Positions 28,786-39,403 are shown, counted from the first letter of the stretch. The stretch: 64,000 nucleotides of DNA from Phycisphaerales bacterium (GCA_022072615.1 JAJVHS010000045.1:62001-126000), one strand, 5' to 3'. Notes: generated by a model from the letters alone, not told the origin. Numbers and translations: made by a program.

Positions 28786-30198
28786 CTAGCCCTGATCGAG
28801 AAGCCCCGCGAGCCCCGCCCGTTGCAGGCTCAGGAAGGGCAGCGCGATGCTCGCGACATAAAGGGGGTTGGCCTGCGCCCCCGTCTGCGGGTTGCGCCAC
28901 TCCCAGGCATGCGTCAGACCGTCCGGGCGGCGATCCGCCCGGAGTGTCCCGACAAACTCCCGAGCCAGTTCTCCCGCGGCCTGCGCATCGGCGATGTGCA
29001 TCGCCGCGATGTACCACCCGACGGGCGTGAACCAGTACCCGCCGTTCTGGTACTCGCCGGCCGCGCAAACGGCTCGCTCCCACGACCCGTTGTTGACCTT
29101 GTCTGTCGTGAGGACGTGGCGCACCATGCCGTCGCGCACGGCGGTGCGCTCGCGATAGGCTCGGACCAGCGATCTCGCCGCGCTCATTGCGTCCGTACCG
29201 CCGATCGCACCCGACGTCACCGCCAGCGCGGTGCCCCACACATCCGCCTGGTTGCCTATGCCCGTCGCGGAGTGAAGCCACGCTTCGTCGCCCGCCGTCC
29301 CGCCGCGGAGAAAGGTGCTCGAGATCGCTCGAGCCAGGGATTCGCCATCGGCTGCGTACGACGCGGCTCGCTCGTGATCATCATCCGCACTCATCAGCTC
29401 GCTCATCTGCCGGGCAGCGATGAACTTCAGGACGGAGGGGAACAGGAGGGCGCCGCTCTTGAAAATCGCGTCGCAGAAACCCCAGTCCTTCGCGTTCTCC
29501 GTCTCGGGATCGCCGGACATGACCAGGCCGGTCGAAGGGTCGCACGTCCCCGAGGCGTACACGCGCTCGCACAAGTCGCGGAGCGCGATCTCCCGCCCGT
29601 TCCAGCCGACGGGCCCGCGCCAGAGCGAAAGCTCGCGCGTCAGGCGCCAGTGCTCGTACACCATCGAAAGGAAATAAAAGTTGTCGTCCAGTGGCGGCGT
29701 GTGCCCCCACGGCGGGCCGCCCTGCTTGTCGCCGGTTTCGTAACTCCCCGGGAAGAAGCACGCCCGGGCATCAAAGGTCACGTGATCGGGCACCGTTAGC
29801 GGCGGCACCGTGACGCCGGGCCGGACGACCCAGGTTTCCGGCCCGCTCGTCACGCTCGCGACCAGTCGGATCCAGCCCTCGATCTCGCCCGCGGGGATCA
29901 GGTCGCCGCCGAGCATCATCGCCGCGTCGCGCACCCAGAACGCCGGGTATCCCATGTTGCCGCCCGGCAGGTGGAGGTCGTACGGCGTTGTATTGCGGTG
30001 ACCGTCAGACGCCGACCCGGCGGCAAGAAACGCCGAGCGCACGATGCGCCGAGCCTGCTCGCGAACAAACGCCCCGCCCGGCATCGAGTCCAGGTCGAGG
30101 ATGTCCGTGATCTCGACGGGTTGCCGGACGCGAGCGAAGCCGCGGACCGCGGCCGCCCCGAGCACGCCGACCGCAAAGGCCCGTCGCGACAGGCTCAT
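28786..30198 (-). CDS. Twin-arginine-like exported six-hairpin glycosidase-like protein
   Basis: MSLSRRAFAVGVLG leader; PAFWVRDAAMMLG, PPLDDNFYFLSMVYEHWRLT, alternating helical pattern. Confidence 0.6.
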   Translation of the reverse strand: MSLSRRAFAVGVLGAAAVRGFARVRQPVEITDILDLDSMPGGAFVREQARRIVRSAFLAAGSASDGHRNTTPYDLHLPGGNMGYPAFWVRDAAMMLGGDLIPAGEIEGWIRLVASVTSGPETWVVRPGVTVPPLTVPDHVTFDARACFFPGSYETGDKQGGPPWGHTPPLDDNFYFLSMVYEHWRLTRELSLWRGPVGWNGREIALRDLCERVYASGTCDPSTGLVMSGDPETENAKDWGFCDAIFKSGALLFPSVLKFIAARQMSELMSADDDHERAASYAADGESLARAISSTFLRGGTAGDEAWLHSATGIGNQADVWGTALAVTSGAIGGTDAMSAARSLVRAYRERTAVRDGMVRHVLTTDKVNNGSWERAVCAAGEYQNGGYWFTPVGWYIAAMHIADAQAAGELAREFVGTLRADRRPDGLTHAWEWRNPQTGAQANPLYVASIALPFLSLQRAGLAGLLDQG

Positions 30199-30355
30199 CG
30201 CGCCCACGCCATGTTCAGGCATCGATGCCGCCACGCGCACGCTCCGCGAAGACGGGCGCACACCCGGCCTGCCGGGCGCTGTCCCGCAGTCGCATGATAC
30301 CGAACGAGCAGCGCCGCGGTCTGCTGGTTTTCAACTTGAGCGACAGGCGGTCAGT

Positions 30356-31900
30356 TCACCCCCCCACCGCGGTCCCCTGCTTGGCCGCGCGGCGGGCCAG
30401 GTGGCTGTCCACGGCTCGGAAGACATCCTCCGCCAGGTCAAAGACGTTGCCGTGGACGTCGCCGGGGATGTCGTTGGCGATGAAGCTCACGGCGATGCGT
30501 TCGCCGGTGTCGCGGTTGGTCACGTAGCCCGAGAGGCTCCGCACCTGGTTGATGTACCCGCTCTTGGCCCGGATGTCGCACTTGAGCTTCGCGCCCAGGA
30601 ACCGCCGCTTGAGCGTGCCCTCGCCCGGCTTGGCCAGGGACGACACGAACGCGTCGGCGATCGTCCGGTCGCGCGAAATGGTCGTCAGCCAGCGCGTCAG
30701 CGTCTCCGGAGAGACCGCGTTGTCGCGGCTCATGCCCGAACCGTCCGCCACCCGCGTCGACGCCGCGTACCCCGGGCCCAGCTTCTCCGACAGCAGCATC
30801 AGCATCACCTTGCCGCCGTTCTCCCACGACCCGGGCATGTTCGTCGCCGAGTGACCGATCGTCTTGATCAGGCACTCCGCGTACAGGTTGTACGAATCCG
30901 TGTTGCACCGCTTGAGCACGTCCGACAGCGGGGTCGTCACCACCGCGATCGTCCGCCCGCCCACGAACTCCTCCTCAGGCCGCACCAGCCGCACCGTCGA
31001 GGCAGAATCAGGCACCGAGACCCCCGCCTTGCGGAGCCTGTCCACGATCAGGCGCCCGAAGAGCTCGGTCGGCTCGGTGATCGCGACCTCGATCGGCACC
31101 GCCGACGGGACGGCGACCTCGCCGGTAAACCGGAACCGGAACGGGTCCTGCGTGCGCAGGACCGAAACCGTGTTCCGTTCGCCGTTGACGCTCTTGGCCC
31201 GGTTCTCGATGTCGATCCACGGCACTTCGGGCTGGACCCGGATCATCGGGGCGGCCTTCGCCGACCCCTTCGAGGGCCGCGGGTAGAACGCCAGCAGGTT
31301 GGTGTGGAAGTTGATCCCCGACACCTCGGCGCAGTACCACTTGTCGAGCTGGTTGGTCGGCCACGTCGGGTGGACGTAGTTGCGGTCGAACACCCGGTCG
31401 TCGAGCACCAGTTCCGAGACCTCGCCCACGCCCGCCTTGCTCACCGACTCGGCCAGCAGGTTGAGCACGTCCTCGACCGTCAGTTTCGGCTCGGTCTGGT
31501 TGAGGAGCTCGGGGTCCGCCAAGGCCGGGTCCCCGCTGCCCACGAGCACCAGCCTGCCGCCGATGTCGCGCAGCTCGGTCCGGAAGACGTACTCCGGCCC
31601 CAGCGTCCACAGCGCGGCGGCGGAGGTCAGGATCTTCATGTTGGAGGCGGGGATCATCGGGACGTCCGCCCGGGACGCGAAGAGGATCTCGCCCGTCGAG
31701 GTATCAACCACGCTGACGCCGATCTTGGACTGGCCGACCTTGGTGCTCTGCATCAGGCGGCGCAGCTCGGAGGCCAGTTCCTGGCCGGAGGCCGCGGTCG
31801 CCGCGAGCATCGTGACCACGGCGCCCAGCGCGGCGCGTCCTGCGCTGCGGCCCCCTGCCGCCCGGCCGATCAGTCGGAATCCTTCCCTGACAACCTGCAT
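30356..31900 (-). CDS. dacB: D-alanyl-D-alanine carboxypeptidase/endopeptidase (PBP4, DacB family)
   Basis: SxxK ASNMKILTSAAAL; SxN DGSGMSRDN; KSG RAKSGYINQVRSLSGYV; GAGGAG SD. Confidence 0.85.
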   Translation of the reverse strand: MQVVREGFRLIGRAAGGRSAGRAALGAVVTMLAATAASGQELASELRRLMQSTKVGQSKIGVSVVDTSTGEILFASRADVPMIPASNMKILTSAAALWTLGPEYVFRTELRDIGGRLVLVGSGDPALADPELLNQTEPKLTVEDVLNLLAESVSKAGVGEVSELVLDDRVFDRNYVHPTWPTNQLDKWYCAEVSGINFHTNLLAFYPRPSKGSAKAAPMIRVQPEVPWIDIENRAKSVNGERNTVSVLRTQDPFRFRFTGEVAVPSAVPIEVAITEPTELFGRLIVDRLRKAGVSVPDSASTVRLVRPEEEFVGGRTIAVVTTPLSDVLKRCNTDSYNLYAECLIKTIGHSATNMPGSWENGGKVMLMLLSEKLGPGYAASTRVADGSGMSRDNAVSPETLTRWLTTISRDRTIADAFVSSLAKPGEGTLKRRFLGAKLKCDIRAKSGYINQVRSLSGYVTNRDTGERIAVSFIANDIPGDVHGNVFDLAEDVFRAVDSHLARRAAKQGTAVGG

Positions 31901-32052
31901 TCGGTCGCTCCTCTGTCTCCGCTGGCGCGGCGGCGTCCCCGTGCCGCGTGCTGAGAGTCCAATCGGACAACGCTCGGGGTCGTCTCCAGCATTCCGCCCC
32001 GACGTTTGACTCCCTGACATTCTCGCCCCGTGCGTGACCGCGCCAACCCCGC

Positions 32053-32838
32053 TCAACCGGCCGGAATCCCGAAAAACCGCTCGGTGTTCCGGTTGATCTG
32101 GTCGTGAAAAGTCTCCCACGCCACGCCCCGCAGCTCGGCGAGGCGCCGGGCGGTCACGCTCGACATCCACGGTTCGCACGGCCGCTTGCCGCGGTGCGGG
32201 TCCGGCGAGAGAAACGGCGCATCCGTCTCAACCATCAGGCGGTCGGCCGGCACCAGCACCGCCGCCGCCTGCACGTCCCGGGCGTTGCGGTACGTCACCA
32301 CCCCGGTGAAGGAGATCCACGAACCGATGTCGAGCACCTTCCGAGCATCCGCCGGCGTCCCCGTGAAACAGTGAAAGACCATCCGGGAGGTGTCCAGCCC
32401 GGACGACTTCAGGCGGGGGATCAGGTCGTCGAAGGCCTCCCGGCAGTGGATCACCACCGGTTTATCGATCCCCCGGCCACGCACGGACTGGATGTACGCA
32501 AGCTGCTCGGCCAGCACCTGGTCCTGGAGCGCGCGCGGCGGGTCGGTGTAGTGATTATCCAGACCCAGCTCACCCCAGGCGACGCAGCGGTCGTCCGCGA
32601 TCGCCTGGCCCATCAGCGGCCACTCGTGCGGACCCTGATCCGCATACAAAGGATGCACGCCCGCGGTCGACCAGACGGTCGGGAATCGCTTGGCCAGCGC
32701 CAGCGTCTCCAGGGAGTTCCGCGTCGTGGTCGCGATCGTGATCGCGCCGGTCACCCCGTGCCGCGCAGCCTCGGCCAGGACGTCTCCAACCCGCCCGTCA
32801 AAGTCGGGAAAGGTGAGGTGGCAGTGCGTGTCGATCAC
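32053..32838 (-). CDS. TatD-family metal-dependent hydrolase
   Basis: VIDTHCHLTFPDFDG, GELGLDNHY, VIHCREAFDDL, VFHCFTG, VETDAPFLSP. Confidence 0.92.
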   Translation of the reverse strand: MIDTHCHLTFPDFDGRVGDVLAEAARHGVTGAITIATTTRNSLETLALAKRFPTVWSTAGVHPLYADQGPHEWPLMGQAIADDRCVAWGELGLDNHYTDPPRALQDQVLAEQLAYIQSVRGRGIDKPVVIHCREAFDDLIPRLKSSGLDTSRMVFHCFTGTPADARKVLDIGSWISFTGVVTYRNARDVQAAAVLVPADRLMVETDAPFLSPDPHRGKRPCEPWMSSVTARRLAELRGVAWETFHDQINRNTERFFGIPAG

Positions 32839-32843
32839 GCGGG

Positions 32844-32849
32844 AGGATA
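32844..32849 (-). promoter_or_regulatory. -10 element TATCCT, 5 nt before GTG 32838
   Basis: minus strand tcaTATCCTcccgcGTG; no SD. Confidence 0.45.
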
Positions 32850-32881
32850 TGACGGATCGGCGCTGGACCGGCCGTTCCCCG

Positions 32882-32887
32882 TACACT
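32882..32887 (+). promoter_or_regulatory. -10 element TACACT, 7 nt before ATG 32895
   Basis: ccgTACACTtgtttccATG; no SD. Confidence 0.55.
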
Positions 32888-32894
32888 TGTTTCC

Positions 32895-34388
32895 ATGATC
32901 CATGCTCGGTTCCGAGCGGCGGTTGGCATCCTGGCGTGCCTGGTCGCGGTGTCCCGCGCGGCGGCCGGAGAGGACTACGACCGGTATTACAAGGTCCTGA
33001 TGGACAACCAGCCCGCGGGCTGGATGCGGCTCCAGCGGGTTTCCGACGGCGACACGGTCACCACGACCCGGGAGATGCGCTTCGAACTGGCCCGCGGAGA
33101 GGTCAAATCGACCGCGAACATGAAAACCCGGTTCGTCGAGACCCCCGCGGGAAAGCCCGTTTCCATGCGCTCAGAAGTGGCGATGGGCGCGAACCCGGTG
33201 GTTGTGGAATACACGTTCGGACCTGCGGACGTGCTGGTCATCAACAACCCCGAGGGCTCGAAGAAGGAGACTCGCGCGCCGCTGCCCGCCGGCGAGTGGC
33301 TCACGCCCAGCGCCGCGGCGCAGTTTGTGCGCAAGCGGCTCGCCGGCGGCGCCAAGGAAATCTCGTACAGAACGATCGACCCCCTCTCGGGCCTGGGGGT
33401 CGAGACCATCACGCTCTCGGCCATCACGCGGGACCGGCTGCAGGTGGGCGACCGGGCGCTCGAGGGGTACCGGATGAAATCAGCCTCGTCGGGCTCCCCC
33501 GGCGTGGTCGGCGAGGACTTCGTTGATCTTGAAGGTTCGCTGGTCTCGCAGACGGCGGGCATGGGCGGACTGGTGGTGACCACCATCCTGGCGGGCCCGG
33601 AGGTCGTCGATCAGAAGGTCGAGGCGCCAGAGCTGATGGTGTCCACCTTTGTGCGCCCCGATCGGCCCATCATGGACGCCCGGCGCGTCTCAAAGGCGAC
33701 GTTCGTGCTCGATTACTCGACCAAGGACGCTCCGACGGTCCCCGAGACGGGGTCGCAGACCACCACCGCGGCCGACGGGCAACGGCTCACGGTCCTCGTG
33801 GATGCATCGATGCCGTTCGAGGCGCCCGCGAAGGACTGGGACAACCAGGCCTACCGCTTGCCGTCGGCGCTGCTGACGTCGGAGGACCCGAAGGTAATCG
33901 AGCTCGCCCGCCGAGCGGTCCGCGAGATCCCCGAGGATCAGGTCCACGCCCGGGCCGAGGCGATCCGCGGGGCTGTGCACCGGCACATCCGAAAGAAGGA
34001 CCTGAGCATCGGCTTCGCGTCCGCGGCCGACACCGTGGCTTCGGGACAGGGCGACTGCACCGAGCACGCGGTGCTGCTCGCGGCGGCGCTGAGGGCCGCG
34101 GGGATCCCCTCGCGCGTCGCGGGCGGGCTGATCTACGCCGACCAGTTCGCAGGCAGCCGCGACATTTTCGGGTACCACATGTGGGCGCAGGCGCTCATCC
34201 AGACCGACGCCGGGCTGCGATGGGTGGACCTGGACGCCACGCTCGACCCGCCGGGGTACGACGCGACTCACCTTGCGCTTGTGACCTCTGCCATGAGCGA
34301 CGATCTGGCGGCGAGGGAACTGCTGGGGATCGCCGCGGCGATGGGCCGGCTGAGCATCTCGGTGGTGGAAGTCGAGCACCGCCGGTGA
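32895..34388 (+). CDS. Secreted transglutaminase-like cysteine protease-fold protein
   Basis: Signal peptide; VASGQGDCTEHAVLLAAALRAAGIPSRVAGGLIY ... FGYHMWAQALI (Cys-His-Asp core). Confidence 0.85.
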   Translation: MIHARFRAAVGILACLVAVSRAAAGEDYDRYYKVLMDNQPAGWMRLQRVSDGDTVTTTREMRFELARGEVKSTANMKTRFVETPAGKPVSMRSEVAMGANPVVVEYTFGPADVLVINNPEGSKKETRAPLPAGEWLTPSAAAQFVRKRLAGGAKEISYRTIDPLSGLGVETITLSAITRDRLQVGDRALEGYRMKSASSGSPGVVGEDFVDLEGSLVSQTAGMGGLVVTTILAGPEVVDQKVEAPELMVSTFVRPDRPIMDARRVSKATFVLDYSTKDAPTVPETGSQTTTAADGQRLTVLVDASMPFEAPAKDWDNQAYRLPSALLTSEDPKVIELARRAVREIPEDQVHARAEAIRGAVHRHIRKKDLSIGFASAADTVASGQGDCTEHAVLLAAALRAAGIPSRVAGGLIYADQFAGSRDIFGYHMWAQALIQTDAGLRWVDLDATLDPPGYDATHLALVTSAMSDDLAARELLGIAAAMGRLSISVVEVEHRR

Positions 34389-34759
34389 ACCCGGCCCCGG
34401 TCGGCCCAAGTACCTTCCATAGGGCGAACCCGAGGCCGCGCGCGGCGGGACGGGCGTGCGCTTGACGAGCGGACCGACTTCCGCGACACTTGACGCCCCG
34501 GTCAGCACGGAAGGTGGATCGAGCCGGCGGGGGAGCGGCCTCCGCGGAGTGCGACTTGGTTTCCTGACGGAGCCAGGACGCGGGCTTGCGACTTTCCGGG
34601 CGGCCTGCTCGGCCCCGGGAACCGGCTTATCGTTGGAACCCTCTCACGGTGGCGGTCAGGGCCACGGCGGGGCTCGTGGGCGGCGGCATTCGGGCACGGG
34701 CCCGGTCTTGAACAGGATCGAAGCAGGGGCCGGGCGGGCCCCGCGAGGAGCAACGTTCG

Positions 34760-36151
34760 ATGGCACGCACGAGCACAGGCCTTGGCATGGGAATAACGGT
34801 CGCGATCCTGGGCGTGCTGAGCCTCGCGCTGTTCATCTTCTTCGCCATCTTCTACGGCAAGTGGAACACGCTGAACACCGAGAAGCGCAACGCCCAGGCC
34901 GAGCAGGAACGGTTCATCAAGAACTCGGAGCGCAACCGCGACGATGTCATGCGGCTGATCGAGATGGCCCGCAAGGACGGCAACAAGTCGCTGGTCGGCT
35001 ACCTGGTCGACACGAACCAGACGCTGACGCGGCGGATCACGGGATCGCCCAACGACTCTCTCGAGGTGCTCGAGCAGAAGGCGGCCTCCGTGGGCGCGGC
35101 CAACACGGCGCTGCTGTCGGCGATCCGCGACAACCTGAGCAAGATCGACCAGCTCACCAGCGACCTCCAGAAGTCCGACGCCGATCGCGTCAAGGCCCTG
35201 GAGGACAAGAAGGCCGAGGTCGACCGCATGGCGGTGCTCGAGAAGAGCCACGCCGACACCATCGCGGCCCTCAACGAGGACATCAACAAGTACAAGAACG
35301 AGATCACCAGCTACCGCGAGGGGACGGACTCGGCCCGCAAGGAGATGGACGCCCGGGTGCAGAACCTGCAGGAGCAGATCGCCCGGATGCAGGAGGAGTT
35401 CGACACCGAGCGGGCCCGGATGACCGAGGAGGGCCTGGTGCTGGCCTCGCAGATCAAGGCGCTGCGCGGCGACCGTGCGAAGGAGATCTTCACCGGCCGC
35501 CCCGAAGAGTCGCTGGCGGACGCGGAAGTGGTCGGCGTGACGGCGGCGGACGGGACCGTGATCATCTCGATCGGCCAGCGTGAGAAGGTGACGATCGGCA
35601 TGAGCTTCTCGGTCTTCGCCGACGCGGCGGCCATCAAGCCCGACGACGCCACGGGCGCGTACCCGCGGGGCAAGGCCGGCCTGGAGGTGATCTCCGTCGA
35701 TCCCGAGACGGCGACCTGCAGGATCGTGTGGAACGCCCGCGGCAACCCGGTGGTCAAGGGCGACGTGGTCGCCAACCCGATCTACGACCCGCGCAAGGTT
35801 TACAAGATGGTGGTCTACGGGAACTTCGACGTGAACAACGACGGGATCGCAACGCCCGAGGAGACCGACACCATCCGCGTGATGATCCAGAACTGGGGCG
35901 GCCAGGTGCTGGACGCGGAGAAAGGCCTCGCCGGCGACACGGACTTCCTGGTGCTGGGCGAGCGTCCGGTGCTCCCGCCGCAGCCCAACTCGGGATCGCC
36001 CTTCGAGGTGGTGCAGAACTACATCCGCCTCGACCAGATCGTGAAGCGGTACGACGACCTGTACGAGAAGGCCCGTTCGACCTCGCTCCCGGTGCTCAAC
36101 GAGAACCGCCTGTACACGCTGCTGGGCCGCCAGCGGCCCGTGCGTCGGTAA
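34760..36151 (+). CDS. Membrane-anchored coiled-coil protein with C-terminal BRCT-like region containing an EF-hand loop
   Basis: N-terminal TM; long heptad-rich region; C-terminal YGNFDVNNDGIATPEETDTIRVMIQNWGGQVLDAEKGLAGDTDFLVLGERP. Confidence 0.65.
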   Translation: MARTSTGLGMGITVAILGVLSLALFIFFAIFYGKWNTLNTEKRNAQAEQERFIKNSERNRDDVMRLIEMARKDGNKSLVGYLVDTNQTLTRRITGSPNDSLEVLEQKAASVGAANTALLSAIRDNLSKIDQLTSDLQKSDADRVKALEDKKAEVDRMAVLEKSHADTIAALNEDINKYKNEITSYREGTDSARKEMDARVQNLQEQIARMQEEFDTERARMTEEGLVLASQIKALRGDRAKEIFTGRPEESLADAEVVGVTAADGTVIISIGQREKVTIGMSFSVFADAAAIKPDDATGAYPRGKAGLEVISVDPETATCRIVWNARGNPVVKGDVVANPIYDPRKVYKMVVYGNFDVNNDGIATPEETDTIRVMIQNWGGQVLDAEKGLAGDTDFLVLGERPVLPPQPNSGSPFEVVQNYIRLDQIVKRYDDLYEKARSTSLPVLNENRLYTLLGRQRPVRR

Positions 36152-36195
36152 GCCGCCGGAGTTCACCGGGACCGGCCCGCAAGGCCGGGTGGCCG

Positions 36196-37266
36196 ATGGC
36201 CGGGAAGAAGAAGCGATTCAAGATCCCGACGTGGCTGCACGGCCCGGTGGCGACCGCCGTGCGCGGCGCGATGGCCGTCCCCGTGATCGCCGGGTTCGAG
36301 TCCTCCGCCCAGGTGGCGCTCATCGCCGCCAGGACCTACTGCGGCGCGCGGATGAACCGCAAGCGCGTCCATCGAGCCATGAGCCACCTGCGGCAGGCGT
36401 TCCCCGACTGGGACGATGATCGCCGCCACGAGGTCACCGTCGCCTCGTACGAGCATCTCTTCCGCCTGGGGGTGGAAATGGCATTCACGCCCCGCTGCCT
36501 GACCACGGACTCCTGGGCCGGCCACGTCGAGGTCGGAAAGGTCGATGAAGCCCTGGGCGCCCTGCTCACCAACGGCCCGAGCATCCTGATCTGCGGCCAC
36601 TGCGGCAACTGGGAGGTGCTCGGGTACACGCTGTCGCTGCTGGGATTCCGGCTCCACGCGCTGTACCGGCCGCTGGACGTCAAGCCGCTCGACGCGTGGG
36701 TCCGGCGGACCCGTGAGGCGTGCGGGCTGACGCTGGTCGACAAGTTCGGCGCGGTCGACCAGCTCCCCTCAATCCTGTCGCGCGGGTACCCGGTGGGGTT
36801 CGTGGCGGACCAGAACGCGGGCGACCGCGGGCTGTTCGTGCCTTTTTTCGGTCGGCTGGCGTCGACGTACAAGTCGATCGGGCTGCTCGCCATGCAGTTC
36901 GACGCGCCTGTGATCTGCGGGATGGCCCGGCGGCTCGACGAGGCGAATTTCCGGTACATCCTGGAGATCCAGGACGTCATCTGGCCGCGGGAATGGAAGG
37001 ACGCGCCCGATCCTTTGTTTTACCTGACGGCCCGGTACCGCCGGGCGATCGAGCAGGCCGTGATCTCGGCGCCCGAGCAGTACCTGTGGATGCACCGCAT
37101 CTGGAAGAGCCGGCCGCGGCACGAACGGCTGAACCGGCCGTTCCCGCCGTCGCTGCGCGAGAAGATGCGGTCGCTGCCGTGGATGTCCGAGGAGGACATC
37201 GACCGCCTCGTCGATCGGAGCAACCAGGACGCCGCGGCGCTTGCCGCGGGAACACTCGCGACCTGA
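36196..37266 (+). CDS. LpxL/HtrB-type lysophospholipid/lipid A acyltransferase
   Basis: ILICGHCGNWEVLGYTLSLLGFRLHALYRPLD; GFVADQNAGDRGLFVPFFGRLAS; QYLWMHRIWKSRP. Confidence 0.85.
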   Translation: MAGKKKRFKIPTWLHGPVATAVRGAMAVPVIAGFESSAQVALIAARTYCGARMNRKRVHRAMSHLRQAFPDWDDDRRHEVTVASYEHLFRLGVEMAFTPRCLTTDSWAGHVEVGKVDEALGALLTNGPSILICGHCGNWEVLGYTLSLLGFRLHALYRPLDVKPLDAWVRRTREACGLTLVDKFGAVDQLPSILSRGYPVGFVADQNAGDRGLFVPFFGRLASTYKSIGLLAMQFDAPVICGMARRLDEANFRYILEIQDVIWPREWKDAPDPLFYLTARYRRAIEQAVISAPEQYLWMHRIWKSRPRHERLNRPFPPSLREKMRSLPWMSEEDIDRLVDRSNQDAAALAAGTLAT

Positions 37267-37404
37267 CGTGAGCGCGGGAACTGTTGCGTCCAGCGGGGAG
37301 TAGAGTTGATGGCGGCCGAGCCTGCCCACGCGTCCGCGGCGGCACGTACAGTGGCGTGGCTCAACCGTGGGGTACCCGCAACGCGGCACGCAAAGGGAAC
37401 AACC

Positions 37405-37842
37405 ATGCCAGGCGACGAGACGGATTCGGACTACCAGGGCGGCGGGCGGCTCGAAGACGTCCGGGTGCTGATCGTGGACGACGACCGCGACATCCTCGAG
37501 TCGATCGAGACGGCGTTCCAGACCGAGGGCGCGCTGACGCAGACGTGCATGGACGGGAACGAGGCGGTGCGGATCTGCCAGGAGGACCCGCCCGACATCG
37601 TGATCCTCGACATGATGCTGCCGCGGCGCTCGGGGTTCCTCGTGCTCGAAAAGATCAAGGGCAGGGAGGACAGCCCGATCGTGCTGATGGTGACGGCCAA
37701 CGAGGGCAAGCGCCACCAGGCGTACGCCGAGAGCCTGGGCGTTGACAAGTACATGCTCAAGCCGGTGCCCCTCGAGCGGCTGCTCGACGAAGCCGTGCGG
37801 CTGTGGGAGGCCGAAACGGAAGAGGACGACGGCGAGGAGTGA
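37405..37842 (+). CDS. Single-domain response regulator (REC)
   Basis: VLIVDDDRDILESIE, IVILDMMLPRRSGF, LMVTA, KYMLKPVP; AAGGGA SD. Confidence 0.92.
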   Translation: MPGDETDSDYQGGGRLEDVRVLIVDDDRDILESIETAFQTEGALTQTCMDGNEAVRICQEDPPDIVILDMMLPRRSGFLVLEKIKGREDSPIVLMVTANEGKRHQAYAESLGVDKYMLKPVPLERLLDEAVRLWEAETEEDDGEE

Positions 37843-37968
37843 GCGGCGTGGCGATCGGGGGTCGCGTGATCAACGGCGTGGCGCGGATCAGGGCCGGCAT
37901 GAACGCCAAGTCCGAGAAGTTGTTCCTCAATTGCGGCCACATCCGCGGGCACTTCTCGCGGCGATGAG

Positions 37969-37974
37969 TACGAT
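37969..37974 (+). promoter_or_regulatory. -10 element TACGAT, 6 nt before GTG 37981
   Basis: gagTACGATccccgcGTG; no SD. Confidence 0.55.
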
Positions 37975-37980
37975 CCCCGC

Positions 37981-38304
37981 GTGTCGAAGAAACGCCAGTT
38001 CGTCCTGATGGCTTCTCAGACCGCCCCCGGCGGCGGGATGGCGACGCTGGGCTCCGCCAAGGAGGTCAAAGCGATCCTCGAGTGTTTCAACACGGCGCCC
38101 GACGGCGGCCCGCGGAAATCACTCGGCACAGAGATGCTCTACGGCCCCGGCATGGTCATGGATATCCCAACATCCTCCGAATCCATCACCCAGATCATGG
38201 TGTCGGTGACGGATGAAGAGATTGCATGGCCTGTGCTGTCGCGGCTGTGCCGGGCACAGGGTTGGAAGATGGTTGATCTTGAATCGGGGCGGACGTTCGG
38301 GTAA
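37981..38304 (+). CDS. Conserved hypothetical protein
   Basis: 107 aa, compact protein-like composition, leaderless-type promoter. Confidence 0.6.
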   Translation: MSKKRQFVLMASQTAPGGGMATLGSAKEVKAILECFNTAPDGGPRKSLGTEMLYGPGMVMDIPTSSESITQIMVSVTDEEIAWPVLSRLCRAQGWKMVDLESGRTFG

Positions 38305-38359
38305 ACCATCCCTGCCATTGAGGTTGAGAGCGAGACCCACCTTCCCCGGGGATCCGGCC

Positions 38360-39262
38360 ATGTCGCGACGGGCGTTCACGCTGATCGAGTTGCTGGTGGT
38401 CATCGCGATCATGGCGCTCCTCATCGGGATCCTGCTGCCGGCGCTGGGCAAGTCGCGCGAGAACGGCCGTTCGACCCTGTGCCTGTCCAACCTGCGGACG
38501 CTGTCCCAGGGATGGGACATGTACGCGGACGCAAACCAGGACGTCATGCCGGGCGGGCGCATGGTGAACCTCCCCGGCGGCAAGAGCAACCCGCAGAACT
38601 GGTACGACGTGGGAACGGGGCTGAAATTCCGGCCGACGTGGATCGCCACGATCGGCACCTACGTCGGGGTGTACCCGTTCAATGAACCCGCTCCGGCCAG
38701 CGACCCGCTGTACAACCGCCAGGACTACGACAGCAAGGTCTTCCAGTGCCCGGTGACGCCGGATTGGAAGGACGAGCGCAACCACTGCTACGGGTACAAC
38801 TACCTGTTCCTGGGCAACGCCCGTCAGACCGCGGGCAAATTCCACAACTACCCGAAGCGGCGGGCGAAGATCCAGCAGTTCTCGATGACCGTGATGGCGG
38901 GGGACGGCCTGGGGACCGCGGCCTCGTTCCCCCGGTCGGAGCGCTTGCCGTACATCAACAACGGCCCGGACGACGAGCGGGCGGTGGGCAACGAAGGGTT
39001 CAACCTCGACGCCCCGCGGCTCACCCCGATGTCGGACCGCTGCTCCGCGCCGGATCGATCCGGGCCCGATGCCCGGCACCTGGGCCGTGCGAACTGGGTG
39101 TTCCTCGACCAGCACGCCGAGACCAAGGACGTGGTGGCGATGGGCTACGGGATGATCCACGACGGGAAGTTCATCGACCTGGACGCGTCGACGACGACGC
39201 TGACGAACAAGTATTTCAGCGGGACCGGCGGCGACGACGATCCGCCCGCGCTCCCCAATTGA
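38360..39262 (+). CDS. Prepilin-type N-terminal methylation domain protein
   Basis: [35 protein letters not shown]-terminal [14 protein letters not shown] resembles the planctomycete H-x9-DG region. Confidence 0.9.
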   Translation: MSRRAFTLIELLVVIAIMALLIGILLPALGKSRENGRSTLCLSNLRTLSQGWDMYADANQDVMPGGRMVNLPGGKSNPQNWYDVGTGLKFRPTWIATIGTYVGVYPFNEPAPASDPLYNRQDYDSKVFQCPVTPDWKDERNHCYGYNYLFLGNARQTAGKFHNYPKRRAKIQQFSMTVMAGDGLGTAASFPRSERLPYINNGPDDERAVGNEGFNLDAPRLTPMSDRCSAPDRSGPDARHLGRANWVFLDQHAETKDVVAMGYGMIHDGKFIDLDASTTTLTNKYFSGTGGDDDPPALPN

Positions 39263-39403
39263 TTGTCGAGCTCGTGGACCGCGCGGGCCGTCTGTCCGCG
39301 CGGAGGTCCGATCATCGGATGGAGTTGCTCACGCCCGACGGGCCAGGCCCGGGGCAATCGTGAACCAGCACGCGGCGATGCGCGGCCGCGGGAGGATGAG
39401 GGA

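Noticed and set aside
37839-37967. Small GTG ORF (about 42 aa, VSGVAIGGRVINGVARIRAGMNAKSEKLFLNCGHIRGHFSRR) overlapping the response-regulator stop by 4 nt
   Set aside because: Coupling geometry is suggestive, but it is too short and has no recognisable family; needs conservation evidence
39270-39312. GGACCGCGCGG...CCGCGCGGaGGTCC hairpin after the prepilin gene
   Set aside because: Strong stem but no U-run, so not called a terminator; may simply be GC-rich spacer
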